From: Thelonectria olida
Taxonomy: Eukaryota > Ascomycota > Sordariomycetes > Hypocreales > Nectriaceae
Length of the DNA stretch: 64,000 nucleotides
NCBI GenBank assembly: GCA_020736575.1
Contig: JAGPYM010000032.1
Location: 124,001-188,000, forward strand
Direction: 5' to 3'
The notes under the pieces are model-generated. The model worked only from the letters and a program-made list of their open reading frames with translations, was not told the DNA's origin and made no database searches. The number at the start of each line of letters is the position of its first letter. Within the stretch, counting starts at the first letter, position 1. Both the position numbers and the translations under genes were made by a program. This document shows, one piece after another, positions 46,524-56,590 of this stretch.

Positions 46524-48330
46524 CTAATTTAACCTGTGATAGAAGTACCAGCAATCTCCAACAGTACAAAGAGCGACATCACATTGCTCGCAACCCCACC
46601 TTGTCATTTTCGGCCGCTGCTGCCGCCGCCGTTGTGGCCTATTGAGGCTATTCCCGCCAGTCTCACGAAGGGCTGCTCGATTCTGACGGATCTCGTCAAA
46701 CCTCTTGCCCTTACACCCTAGCCAGCTAGACCTTTTGCCTCTGTTGACATGATTATGCTGTGATACAGGCACAAATTCGTCGCCCGTCTTAAATAGCTGC
46801 CGTGACTTGCCCGTCTTTGAATAGGTCTCGAAGAGGCTATCTAGAATGCATTGTCGCCACTCAACTTGGTTTTCAAAAGGGACCCATTTTACAGGTGCCT
46901 GCTGTTGTAAAATGAAGTTATTGATAAGGGCAACCTCCAGCAAGAAGGACCAGGCTAGAGCCCTCCAAGGCCCCTTAGTGTCAGATATTAGGGTAAATTG
47001 TGTTATTCATGTTCTCGGGCTTGCTACTTGAGGTTTTAGAGCAAGCTTTATATGCCTTTCTGTGCTATGTGGAATCAACTGGAAGCTGTTTGCTAAGCCT
47101 GTGGCAATAGGTGGCAATATTATCTTTAATAACAATATTTATCAGCCTTTCAAGCTATTCCATGAGCTTCTTTTTGTCCACTATTCAACACTTAGGGACC
47201 TTATGGTCATAGCCAAAGCCGGCTTGAAGCTAGTCTCCGATGTCAACAGAATTCATTTCATCGTTATAGTCAACAGAGGCAGATGGGATCCAGACCTCTA
47301 GCACAGGGTTACCACTAAAAAAACGCTGTATTTGCCATGTTCGAGGATGTGTTAATGTCGGCCGCCGACAGACCCGTTGTTCGAATTCGTTTCCAGTATA
47401 AACAGTCGAGAGCAATAGCACAAGGGCGTTATCCTTCCACGCGATTTGATTGACCTAATGTACCGATAGACAGGTTAGTAAGGGAAATATAGGGAAGGCC
47501 GTCAAAAGAGACATATAACAAACCAGGTTATCTGATGTCGGCACAGCTTTTAGGTGGTTCCAATCCCAAGGCAGCTTGCCTGCTGTGTCGGCAGCCTTCC
47601 AAGCTATTAGCTCTTTAAACAGCCCACAGTTCGTGTGGCAAGTGCCTGTAGCCCCGATGCCTCGGCTTCGAAGGACTCGGAAGAGCTTGGGCGAGGAAAA
47701 CAGGTTATCAGGATAGACGTGATATGTCGCATTGGGCAGCTGATTTATTAGTGCTGGAACGATGCTTTAAGTCGGGTTGAGGGACTCTTGGTCCTTCTTC
47801 CTCTGCCGGACTGTCTTTTTGCCCACAGGCCCGAAAGGCGCCTTCGACTCATGGAAAATCCAACGTAGAAAATAGCCTCGTTAGGCCACAGCCCAAACTT
47901 TAAAGCCTTTGGGGGTCGGTTTTGCAGGGATAAGAACTGTCAGCTTTGATCTCCCCATATAGCGGACCATACACTCATCTACCGCAATATTCGTGCCCGG
48001 CTTATAGATCTTGATAGACGCATCTTGTAGGATTTCGGACCATTCATGGACCTTCTTGAAGTTCAAAGGGATGCCGCTATCAGCAGCGAGAAATTCAGGG
48101 CTGCAGGTTCGAAGTTGACGATAGAGGAGGTGGAAACGGTCGTATGTCATGAATTTGACAATAGGATGAATAGGACGTTGACTTCTGGGCTGGGAGACTT
48201 TCCAATAGGCCTCGATCTTGTGTTCCTTGTAAATTCCAATGTAGATGATGATAGCAACCAAAAGATAGACCTCTGCTACAGAGGCTGGCTTCTATCAGAC
48301 AGTACGTGTATTCGGTCCATTGATCCAAAT
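46524..48330 (-). pseudogene. piggyBac-type transposase remnant
   Basis: Readable in order: VAIIIYIGIYKEHKIEAYW, RFHLLYRQLR, TNIAVDECMVRYMGRSKL with a catalytic Asp, then IPAKPTPKGFKVWAVA. Further on come NATYHVYPDNLFSSPKLF, VDYNDEMNSVDIGDQLQA with a second catalytic Asp, and GPWRALAWSFLLEVALINNF. The Cys-rich C-terminus is GCEQCDVALCTVGDCW. Several stops and frame changes separate them. Between YDHK and GPWRALAW there is a 228-bp segment (46971-47198), either a GT...AG intron or a small insertion, since its ends are inverted (CCCTTAGTGT and ACACTTAGGG). No N-terminus is found beyond the element B insertion. Confidence 0.75.
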
Positions 48331-48337
48331 CAGTGTA

Positions 48338-50200
48338 ACGTAATCCATAAGCGAGCGTCGCACACAAGCGAGCGCCGCACTTCTCCACGCGACGCGTCTA
48401 TTCTACATTCAACACCCAAAAACCGCCACAATAAGACATGTCTTCGGTTCCGTACGAAGCCAGGGTGAATCTAGCTCTCGAAGCTATTCAAAAAGACCAA
48501 AATCTAAGCATACGGGCCGCAGCGAAGATCTACGGGGTGTCTGATCGAACCATTCGCCGACGACGCGATGGTTCTGCTGCACGACACGATACTGTACCCA
48601 ATTCGAGGAAGCTTACACAGTTAGAAGAAGAGGTCATTGTCCAGTATGTGATTGAGCTCTGCACACGATCTTTTCCGCCTAGATTACGTGGCGTGGAAGA
48701 TATGGCCAACCAACTGCTTCGCACACGCGACGCGTCGGCTGTTGGCAAGAACTGGGCCTCCAACTTCGTTAGACGCCGGCCAGAGCTCCGTATGCGTTTT
48801 TCTCGGAAATATGATTATCAGAGAGCCAAATGCGAAGATCCAAAGGTTATTTCTGAGTGGTTTGCACTCGTATGGAACGTCAAAGCCAAGTATGGCATAC
48901 TAGATGAGGACACCTACAACTTTGACGAGACTGGGTTTATGATGGGTATCATCTTCGCATGTATGGTGGTCACTACCTCAGATGGCCGTGGCAAGGCCAA
49001 GCTGGCACAGCCCGGCAATCGAGAGTGGGCAACGGTGATCCAAGGCGTGAATGCGCAAGGCTGGGCCATCCCGCCATTCATCATCCTAGCCGCGCAGTAC
49101 CATCTGGCCAACTGGTACACAGAGAGTAACCTTCCGGCCGACTGGGTGATCACAACTACAGACAATGGCTGGACTACCAACGAAGTAGGCCTGGATTGGA
49201 TCAAGCACTTCGACAAGCATACAGCGAATCGTACGAAAGGCACCCATCGGCTGTTGATCCTTGACGGCCACGAGAGCCACCACTCCACCATTTTCGAGCT
49301 CTACTGCAAAGAACACAACATTATTACACTCTGCATGCCTTCTCATTCCTCTCATTACCTCCAGCCGCTAGATGTTGGGTGTTTTGGGCCGATGAAGAAG
49401 GCGTATGGTCGACAGATCGAGGATCTGATGCGAGCACATATTACACACGTAAGCAAGGTCGAGTTCCTTTGCGCATTTCGCGATGCCTTCTTTGCTTCTA
49501 TGACAGAGGAAAACATACAGGGAGGCTTTATGGGAGCTGGACTTGTGCCGCACAACCCGGAAAGGGTTCTTTCCAAACTAGATGTACGGATACGGACTCC
49601 AACACCTACCCTACCCCCTTCCACCTCAGCTGACCCTTGGATTCCCAAGACGCCCCAGAACCCCTTGGAAGCCCACTCGCAGTCAGAACTAATCAAGACT
49701 CGTATCTCCAATCACCAAAATAGCTCCCCGACGTCGATGATTAATGCAGTTGATCAATTTGCGAAAGGCGCAAAAGCAATAATGCATCGGGTGGCCCTCT
49801 TAGAAGCGGAGGTCTCCTCCCTTCGTAAGGCCAACGAAGCTCTTAGCAAACGCCGGAGAGCTAAAAGAACACGTGTGCGGCTAGGAGGATCACTTACTGT
49901 GCAAGGTGCACAGGATTTGCTGGGTCAAAAGGCTGCAGATGAGAAAACACCGCAGGAAAGGCAACAGAATGGTAGTTATGCAGGAAGTGCTCGTTCAAAA
50001 TCGCGGCGCTGTGGCACTTGCGGTAAAGCTGGGCATAATGCGCGAACTTGCCCAGAGACTGCAGAATCATCGGCTTCATCTATTTCCGACGTAATTGTTG
50101 TTGATTATTAGTGTGATGGCGGTGTAATTGAGGATAATTGCTGAGCAGTGCTGGAAAGTGCGGCGCTCGCTTGTGTGCGGCGCTCGCTTATGGATTACGT
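48338..50200 (+). mobile_element. Fot1/pogo-type element B, complete (1863 bp), nested in the piggyBac-like relic
   Basis: 45-bp TIRs (48338-48382 and 50156-50200) start ACGTAATCCATAAGCGAGC, with one mismatch and flanking TA (48336-48337, 50201-50202). Each has two tandem 17-bp units: AAGCGAGCGYCGCACAC and AAGCGAGCGCCGCACTT. The length and layout are almost identical to element A, but outside the constant AAGCGAGC the unit sequence differs. Confidence 0.93.
48438..50111 (+). CDS. Fot1/pogo-family DDD transposase (element B)
   Basis: 557 residues, colinear with the element A protein but clearly diverged. N-terminal HTH (LSIRAAAKIYGVSDRTIRRR), CENP-B-like HTH (WASNFVRRRPELRMRF), then catalytic Asp163 (NFDETGF), Asp276 (LILDGHESHH) and Asp312 (YLQPLDVGCFGP). 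A coiled coil (~450-475) and the zinc knuckle CGTCGKAGHNARTC follow. No stop or frameshift, so it is potentially active. The start is the first ATG inside the TIR. Its insertion into the piggyBac-like relic shows it arrived later. Confidence 0.93.
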   Translation: MSSVPYEARVNLALEAIQKDQNLSIRAAAKIYGVSDRTIRRRRDGSAARHDTVPNSRKLTQLEEEVIVQYVIELCTRSFPPRLRGVEDMANQLLRTRDASAVGKNWASNFVRRRPELRMRFSRKYDYQRAKCEDPKVISEWFALVWNVKAKYGILDEDTYNFDETGFMMGIIFACMVVTTSDGRGKAKLAQPGNREWATVIQGVNAQGWAIPPFIILAAQYHLANWYTESNLPADWVITTTDNGWTTNEVGLDWIKHFDKHTANRTKGTHRLLILDGHESHHSTIFELYCKEHNIITLCMPSHSSHYLQPLDVGCFGPMKKAYGRQIEDLMRAHITHVSKVEFLCAFRDAFFASMTEENIQGGFMGAGLVPHNPERVLSKLDVRIRTPTPTLPPSTSADPWIPKTPQNPLEAHSQSELIKTRISNHQNSSPTSMINAVDQFAKGAKAIMHRVALLEAEVSSLRKANEALSKRRRAKRTRVRLGGSLTVQGAQDLLGQKAADEKTPQERQQNGSYAGSARSKSRRCGTCGKAGHNARTCPETAESSASSISDVIVVDY

Positions 50201-50322
50201 TACCATAGAAAAGGAAGTCACGATGTTGGTTGGAAGGTGATGTCAACACTTGTACCCCGAGAAATGTGGGGCACATGTTGGGGCTAGGTACGAAGCTGGT
50301 GCTCCTCCACTGCAAAAGGGAT

Positions 50323-51229
50323 ACATGCATCTCTCTAGTTCTTGCCTTGATCTGGCCAAGCTCATGTGGATCCCGCCTTGTTCTCAAGCCCTTGCCGCGC
50401 CTCGATCGTCCAGGCAGGGAAACCAATCTCGGATCTTATGTCTATGCCATAGGTCATCCCTTCTTCAGTGGATAAAGTTTACGAGACGGATTAAGGGAAC
50501 CTACCACTAGCTCTTAATTCTCCATCTCTTGCGCCCTCGCATCTTCGTGGGGTAACTACCACCAGTCGTGAAGCACGTCCTATTTCTAGGGATTGAGGAT
50601 GACGACAAAGTTTGTAACAGCGGCTGATAAGTTCGCGCGCGTCACTGGCTTGCAGAATTATACGAGCAGTGGACTCCGTACGGAGTATGTTATCTAGTAT
50701 GCAGCCCAGCCATGCGAAGCCGTGTAGCAATTTTTGTGGATGTCTCTTGGGTGCAGGGTAGCCCTTGTCATGTAAATGTCAGACCAGATATTTACACGTG
50801 ATTGGCCAAAGTTTACGAGCATCTTAAGGAGGTCTGCCCGCCGCCATGTCCTACAACCTGATCGTCAGGTTGATTGCAGGATACCCGGTTGCTGCACATT
50901 GAAAGATTTGGCGAGGGAAATCGATCACTGCTCGCTGCTTCATGGGAGGACTACTTTGTGTGGTTTGCTTGTACCAGGTAACTGGAGATTGAGACCGTAG
51001 AGTTTCCTAGACGCTTCCGGCAATGGTCCCGACTCGGATTTTCGCCCGGTCGTCAGAGTAGGAGGTGGAGTCCGGCGACATTGATCCAGATGCTGAAATC
51101 GCACTGGTCAGCGTAGCCCGAGAATCATCACCATATCCGAGCAAAGCCCTTCGACTATTGGCTACCAAAGTACGAGTGCTGCGCCCGCCTGGCCAAAGCC
51201 CTGCTGTGACATCCTCCATGACCCCTAAT
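50323..51229. other. Intergenic region
   Basis: Short ORFs only. It contains a plus-oriented CCAAT/GCTCGTAAA composite near 50797-50818 (ATTGGCC ... TTTACGAGC). No gene supported. Confidence 0.4.
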
Positions 51230-51690
51230 GGGCACCCTGCTTTGGATATTTGGGCACCTGAAGGTACATCAATTTACCCTTCTGAACGTCGAAACACAGT
51301 TGAGAAAGTGCTCAAAAATGTAGTACAAGTACCTAACTAAAAGAAGAGGTCATTGTGTTAGAAATCAGTCCCTTTTACCGCTTTGTTACATTTGATTCTC
51401 ATGAGTTTGCGGAAGCAAGTTTTCGTTGATGTTGTACTCCATGTGGGTCTGACATCAACGGGCGGGCGCACCATCTATAGTACAAACCCAAAGAAATAAT
51501 TCTTGACGCAAAGTCATAAGGATGAAATAAAATAAAGCTATAATCTGTACTAATTTGATTCCTATTATTCATAAATTCGCCTGATTGCTTTTATTCGAAT
51601 TCTCTCGGGCGTTTCCTAGATGATATCTTGGGGTTCAGAAGAAGCACTTAATGTACCTTCGGGTGCCCAAATATCCAAAGCAGGGTGCCC
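51230..51690. mobile_element. Fold-back MITE-like element (461 bp)
   Basis: Inverted arms of about 40 bp start GGGCACCCTGCTTTGGATAT (51230) and end with its complement (51690), with one mismatch over most of the arm. Each arm contains GGGCACC twice, 22 bp apart. There is no coding interior. The flanks are aat and atg, so a 2-bp AT duplication is possible. It lies 180 bp before the reductase ATG and could affect its promoter. Confidence 0.55.
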
Positions 51691-51871
51691 ATGTATCAGT
51701 GCCGCTGGCTGGCGGTACTATGACAAATTCGGAGATTGCTCCCCGCATGAATGTTGTGTCCGATGCTTGGTCAAAGCAAGCTCATTTTCTTGTCAATATA
51801 AGAGAGTAAAAGGTTTAAAAACTACAGATTATAACTACTCTCAAAATCTATTGGGCTGGAACACAAGAAAC

Positions 51872-52978
51872 ATGACCAACGCAACGGGCCTCGTTACCGG
51901 CGCCAGTGGGTATATTGCCCTACATGTTGTGAAGGAGCTGCTCAATTCAGGCTGGACCGTTCATGCCACAGTGCGATACCTTCAAAATGAGAGGAAGCTC
52001 CAGCCGCTGAAAGAACTCGACGCAAAACATCCGGGCAGACTGAAGCTGTTCGAGGCGGATCTCCTCCATCCCGAGTCATTTCTTCCTTCCATGCAGAATT
52101 GTTCCGTCGTTTTTCATATCGCGTCGCCATTTCTAGTTCCCGAAGTAGTTAGGGACTCAACGGAACAACTGATGAGGCCGGCTTTTGAAGGGACACGGAA
52201 CATCCTTGACTGCGCCAACAGGACAACAAGCGTGAAACGAATTGTCCTCACTTCATCAAGTACGGAGCCCCTGTCAGTCGAGAAAATGTCAGTCGAGTCT
52301 AACCGATTTGGGGATGTAGCTGGGGCCATGTATGGCGACAATATCGATGTAATCCACATGGAAAACCAGACTCTTCACGAAAGCTATTTCAACGAGACGA
52401 GCACGATGGATCATAACCCATATCAGTTTTCCAAGCTCTTGGCCGAGAAAGAGGCTTGGAGAATCTCCAGAGCCCAGAATCGCTGGGACCTGGTGGTCAT
52501 TTGCCCAGGCTTTGTGGTAGGCCCAACACTTAGCCTAGCTTCCAAGTCGGGGAGCCTCTTTACCATGGACCAACTCTTATGTGGGCGTATGCTGGTGGGA
52601 GTTCCAGACCTAGCATTCGCCTTGGTAGACGTGCGAGACGTGGCAGCAGCACATATAAGGGCGGCAGAAGTTAGGTCTGCGCGAGGGAGATATATCGTGT
52701 CAAGAAGCGAGATGACACCTTTTGTTGAGATATCGAAACTTCTCAAGTTGGTCCACGCCAATCCATGGTCTCTCCCAAGCTGGCAGATACCGAACTGGAT
52801 CTTACGACTCTTTGGCCCGTTGATGGGGCTCTCGCGATGCTGGATAGATGCTAACCTCGGCATCCGATTCTTGGTGGACAATACTCGAAGCATCAACGAG
52901 CTTGGCATTGAGTATCGTGAAGTCACTCAGACATTGGTAGACCACTACCACTCCTGGGCTGTCGACCAGGGCCGTTAG
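51872..52978 (+). CDS. NAD(P)-dependent reductase, extended SDR (dihydroflavonol-reductase-like)
   Basis: 368 residues. Rossmann motif TGASGYIALHVVKELL (TGxxGxxA type), Asp in FEADLLHPES, VFHIASPF, and VLTSSSTEP preceding the catalytic YQFSK (YxxxK). ICPGFVVGP and LVDVRDVAAAH are further family signatures. Such fungal enzymes reduce ketones or aldehydes, including in secondary metabolism. The upstream 84 codons in the same frame (from 51620) lie partly in the MITE and are not used; ATG 51872 starts right before the Rossmann fold. No intron needed. The actual substrate is unknown. Confidence 0.87.
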   Translation: MTNATGLVTGASGYIALHVVKELLNSGWTVHATVRYLQNERKLQPLKELDAKHPGRLKLFEADLLHPESFLPSMQNCSVVFHIASPFLVPEVVRDSTEQLMRPAFEGTRNILDCANRTTSVKRIVLTSSSTEPLSVEKMSVESNRFGDVAGAMYGDNIDVIHMENQTLHESYFNETSTMDHNPYQFSKLLAEKEAWRISRAQNRWDLVVICPGFVVGPTLSLASKSGSLFTMDQLLCGRMLVGVPDLAFALVDVRDVAAAHIRAAEVRSARGRYIVSRSEMTPFVEISKLLKLVHANPWSLPSWQIPNWILRLFGPLMGLSRCWIDANLGIRFLVDNTRSINELGIEYREVTQTLVDHYHSWAVDQGR

Positions 52979-53005
52979 GGTGCATATAAGTCAACGTATG
53001 AGCTA

Positions 53006-55062
53006 CCATCCAGGACCACCTAATGCATAGCCCCACCTGATGCATCACCAAAATTTCGATCCTCCCATACAAAATCTATATTTTGGTGCACACAAAAATA
53101 GACCGTCATGTCAATAAAAACCGAAGCTAATAAAGAGACTCTCCATAAAATTGATCAGGTTTTACTCTCTGAGTGGTTTTTTGACCTCCCGACCACTGCG
53201 TGTGCGCTGGCAGTGCTTTGTTACGACCATGAAGTCCTCACTATTGCGCAGCTGGGCCATTTTCTCCTCCAGGCCAGTAATCCGCGCATTCTGAAAGGCC
53301 ACCTTCATCTCTAAAGCTTCCAGCCCCTTTGTGATCTTACTGTACTTCCGCCTGGTCGGACGACTTCGGTGTTTGGCCAAATCTCTCACCTGGCGGCTCG
53401 TTTTCGGCGTATCATCCGAGTGCAGTTGAGGAGGGCTGGGCGTCTTAAATCGTTCCGTCACTTTTTCTTTGTTCGGTTGAATTTCCGGATGTGTTAGAGC
53501 TTTGCGACGATTTATTGGCCAATTTACAGTAAATCTCCAGCCGGATAAGATAATCTCCTTCCTCATGCCCGCCTCCCTGGCTTTTGCGTATGCCCGAATA
53601 AAGTTGACTTTGTCAACCGGCGCAGAATCGGTCAAACTAGCAAGCTTTTGGAGTTCCTTCCGATACGCACCTTTGATGACATTGAAAATTCCATTATCTA
53701 ATGGTTGCAGACCGTGAGAACAATGTGCTGGTAGGTAACAGCAGTAGACGTTGTTCAGAAAGCACGTAGCCATCCACTCATCCTGGATGCTCGTCAGCGA
53801 TCTTATAGCGGGAGACTCTGCGGTGGAAACCCCAAAAGACTCACCTGTGCATGGCTTCCGTGACCGTCAAGGATAATAAGTCTCGCATCTGATGCATCAC
53901 GAGGCTCTGTTTGAGGTAGATAGACGTCTTTCAACCACTCGAGAGCAATATGGTTGTCGGTCCAGCCGTTCGGTGATGTAATGTAGTGCCAGTCCGCTAT
54001 CAATTCAAATTCGTTTAGAAACCACTGCTTCTGTAGCTCTTTTCCTTTAAAGATAATTCCCGGTTTTAAAGCGCGACCAGTTGCGGTGACAGTCTCAATA
54101 AACGAGGTCCACGTGCGCGACTGAACGCCTTTCAACATCCCTTCTTCTTCGGGTCGGAGCTCCCGATTACGAGGCTGTCCAGGCCTCATAGAAAACCAAT
54201 TAGCTATGCCCTATAAAACACCATAGCGTACTTGTAGAAGACTTACCGAAACCCGCCATTATACCGCCCTCGTCCACGTTAACCGTGTTCTCAGGCTTGA
54301 TCCCGCCGTACTCGTTCTCACGGATATCGAAGTACCAATTGACCGCCTTCGGAGTAAACCCGCCAAATCTGGCGGCTTCCTGACGTTTTCCAAGCTTGGT
54401 AGATAGTTGTAGGTGACGCTTGACGAACCTCGTGGTCCAGTGCTTGCCCAAAGGTTTGTTATCGCCTTGTTGTTGAAGGATAGCCTCGACACAGGCGCGG
54501 AGCTGGCTGTGTGAGGGAGCATAGCCTAGAGACTCTTGTCGCAGCACCCAACGAAGGAGAGTCTCCTCTTGGCTCTTGGAAATACGCTGATGGGCCTGGA
54601 TACGTTCATTCCTGCTTGCTTGACCGGAAAGTCGTCTCGAAATGGTCCACTGAGGTACTCCACGTTTCTGGGCCGCCTCAGTCTGCGATAAGCCTCTATC
54701 AGTAACATCGAATATAGCCTCAGCTACGTCGTCTTCAGTATAAACGCGTCGAACCATTGTGGCAGGAGTTCCACTGCGTAAACTAGGTGATATGCTTACT
54801 TGAGTGTATGTGGTTGCAATAGTAGATGAGGTGAATATGAAAAGTTTTCAAAGTGCTAGAGAACTAAGCCACGCCGCGGAACGGGAAAAAGCCAACCCGA
54901 TATCATATTTCCGTGGAAAAAGCAATATCGTACATGTCTTGGTTTGTGAGTAACTGCATTCCAGAGCGAATGCGATGTTGTTAAAAATTTAGATTTTGTA
55001 TGGGAGGATCGAAATTTTGGTAATGCATTGGGTGGGGCTATGCATTAGGTGGTCCTGGATGG
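53006..55062 (-). mobile_element. Pogo-type element with 73-bp TIRs (2057 bp)
   Basis: TIRs 53006-53078 and 54990-55062 start CCATCCAGGA and match at 70 of 73 positions, flanked by TA (53004-53005, 55063-55064). Each TIR holds two contiguous 17-bp units: CCACCTAATGCATAGCC and CCACCTGATGCATCACC on the left. This is the same unit length as in the AAGCGAGC elements, with unrelated sequence. Confidence 0.92.
53162..54757 (-). pseudogene. Pogo-type transposase with two introns and one frameshift
   Basis: ATG 54757. The HTH is GLSQTEAAQKRGVPQWTISR and the CENP-B-like part is HWTTRFVKRHLQLSTK; then NVDEGGIMAGFG. A short intron (54187-54246, GTAAGT...CTATGAG) joins GFG to LDSLVIGSSDPKKKG. There a 1-nt change (~54140) shifts to MLKGVQSRTWTSFIET. 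LIILDGHGSHAQ ends at a second intron of about 75 bp (GTGAGT...CATCCAG) that joins to DEWMATCFLNN, and then comes SHGLQPLDNGIFNVIKGAYR. All three Asp are kept. With only one indel, the defect is recent, or that indel is a sequencing error. Confidence 0.78.
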
Positions 55063-55676
55063 TAAGGGCTGGAAGCAGCTGTCTCAAGAGACGATAAATC
55101 GATGGATAAGATCTATGCCAAGAAGGCTGCAGGATTGCATTGATCTGCACGGCAAAATGACTGGCTGGTCGTTTTCCCTTTAGTTATCTTCTTTCATAGG
55201 GAAATTCGCTGTTGAATTGGACGTATGTTGAGAATGTCGTGTTTTTTGGGACCCGCTTGGCAAATGAGGGTAAGCACAAATGTGGGCCTCATAAATGAAT
55301 GATGTATCTTTCCGTTTCCGTGCTGCTGTCAAGGTTGCCAACGACTGTGGCCCACATGGCAGGTTAGCAGGGTGGAGTTCCGGCTCAAAAGAGATCAAAA
55401 AGATCATCATCATGAACAGGTTATCATAGACCGTCTGATCAATTGAATAGCCTTATTTTGTCGCCCTGATATCCCTTATTCCTTGTCATTTGCACGATTT
55501 AACTCGGTCCGCGATTCACATCGACCCGCGAGTCCGGCAGGACTACTTGTGCCGTTCGTCCAGGCTGGGTTCTCATTGGCTGGGTTATACGAGCCTGCCA
55601 TGTGCTGGTGGCGCCCAGCCCTCCCGCTCCAGACTATCAAAGGACTCTAAGGCCGGGGCTGATGCAGGACACAGTC

Positions 55677-55708
55677 TTTTTTTTTTTTTTAAAAAAAAAG
55701 GGGGGGGG
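55677..55708 (+). repeat. T14-A9-G9 triple homopolymer
   Basis: Three consecutive homopolymers, 14 T, 9 A, 9 G, without interruption. Such a string is rare and may be an assembly or sequencing artefact. Confidence 0.85.
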
Positions 55709-55804
55709 CGCGATCTCCTCGAAAAGGCGGTGAAGAGAGAATGTCAACGAGCCTCAGGAAACAACCGAACTTCGTAATCCAGCCGCGTGCTTGTATCTGA
55801 GGGC

Positions 55805-55910
55805 TGGATTACCCCACACCTTAGACAACCATCAATCAACACACTGCTGCTGCTCATTATCGTTTACCTGACCTTTGATCCTTTTAGCACGCCCCATGCG
55901 ACAGAGAAGC
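55805..55910 (+). repeat. Dispersed repeat (copy of 37895-38010)
   Basis: Shares accttagac, catcaatcaacaca and ctgctgctgctcat with 37895-38010. It lies ~70 bp upstream of the Zn2Cys6 relic at 55979. Confidence 0.5.
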
Positions 55911-55978
55911 TCTGACGGATGCGTCTTTCGGTCCTCTGCATCCAATTTGTGTACCAGTATAATTGGACGTTCGTGTGA

Positions 55979-56184
55979 GCTCCCAAAGAGAATCAATAAT
56001 GGCGAAGCATGGTCGTGCAAGTAAGCCCGATACATCAACTGCGACGAGCGGAAACCAAAGTCCCTTGGCTACAAAAAGGCGGGATTCCCATGCAATGACT
56101 ACAGGAACACCCGGATTGGAGGAGACGCGACAAGTGCACAAGGCAAGTCCCGATCTACATGGGCACATACAGTCACTTTACTGA
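55979..56184 (+). pseudogene. Zn2Cys6 DNA-binding relic
   Basis: Starts MAKHGRASKP, matching MPRQHRASKP of the intact regulator at 14132. The next ~14 codons carrying the first Cys pair are deleted. In another frame, CDERKPKSLGYKKAGF follows, with CNDYRNT. So the second half of the cluster is present but has lost Cys residues. No regulatory domain follows. Non-functional. Confidence 0.55.
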
Positions 56185-56590
56185 TGTAGGGGGCAGTGAG
56201 CTATAAACGGTGCAAGATAACGCATACCTACCTGTCTTGGGCAGCACATCAACTAGCCCGGTGTCAAACTAAATGTAGGGGAATTGAGGTCATAGAAGCT
56301 CTTGATTTTCATTCTAACGAGCGGCGTAGAGCCCTATTTCTATCTCCTCAGTAGCTGGGGGGCTGTTACTGTGCTCAGATGGCTTTCTGACCGGTGTTTC
56401 AGACGTCCTGCTAGTCGATCTGATGTATTGTGACAGGAATGTAAGAGCCCAGTTTGATACCATGAATGACCTTGGATGCGAAGCACATTCTACGTGTGAT
56501 ACGGCAAGCACGTCCGATGCTTCTATACATACACGTCGATATTTAAAGACTTGGATTGTAAGCTTAGGCAGAATATGGGCAACTATTTTC

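Larger units (their letters stand above)
46433..50322 (-). mobile_element. piggyBac-like element, interrupted by Fot1-type element B
   Basis: 36-bp terminal inverted repeats match at 35 of 36 positions (46433-46468 and 50287-50322). They start ATCCCTT and contain gcagtggaggagcaccagct. Without the nested element B the unit is about 2.0 kb. The coding remnants inside are piggyBac-type. The canonical TTAA target is not visible at either end (flanks ...agtaa and catg...), so the family differs from classic piggyBac or the flanks have changed. The N-terminal transposase region is missing, so this is a deletion derivative. Confidence 0.7.
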
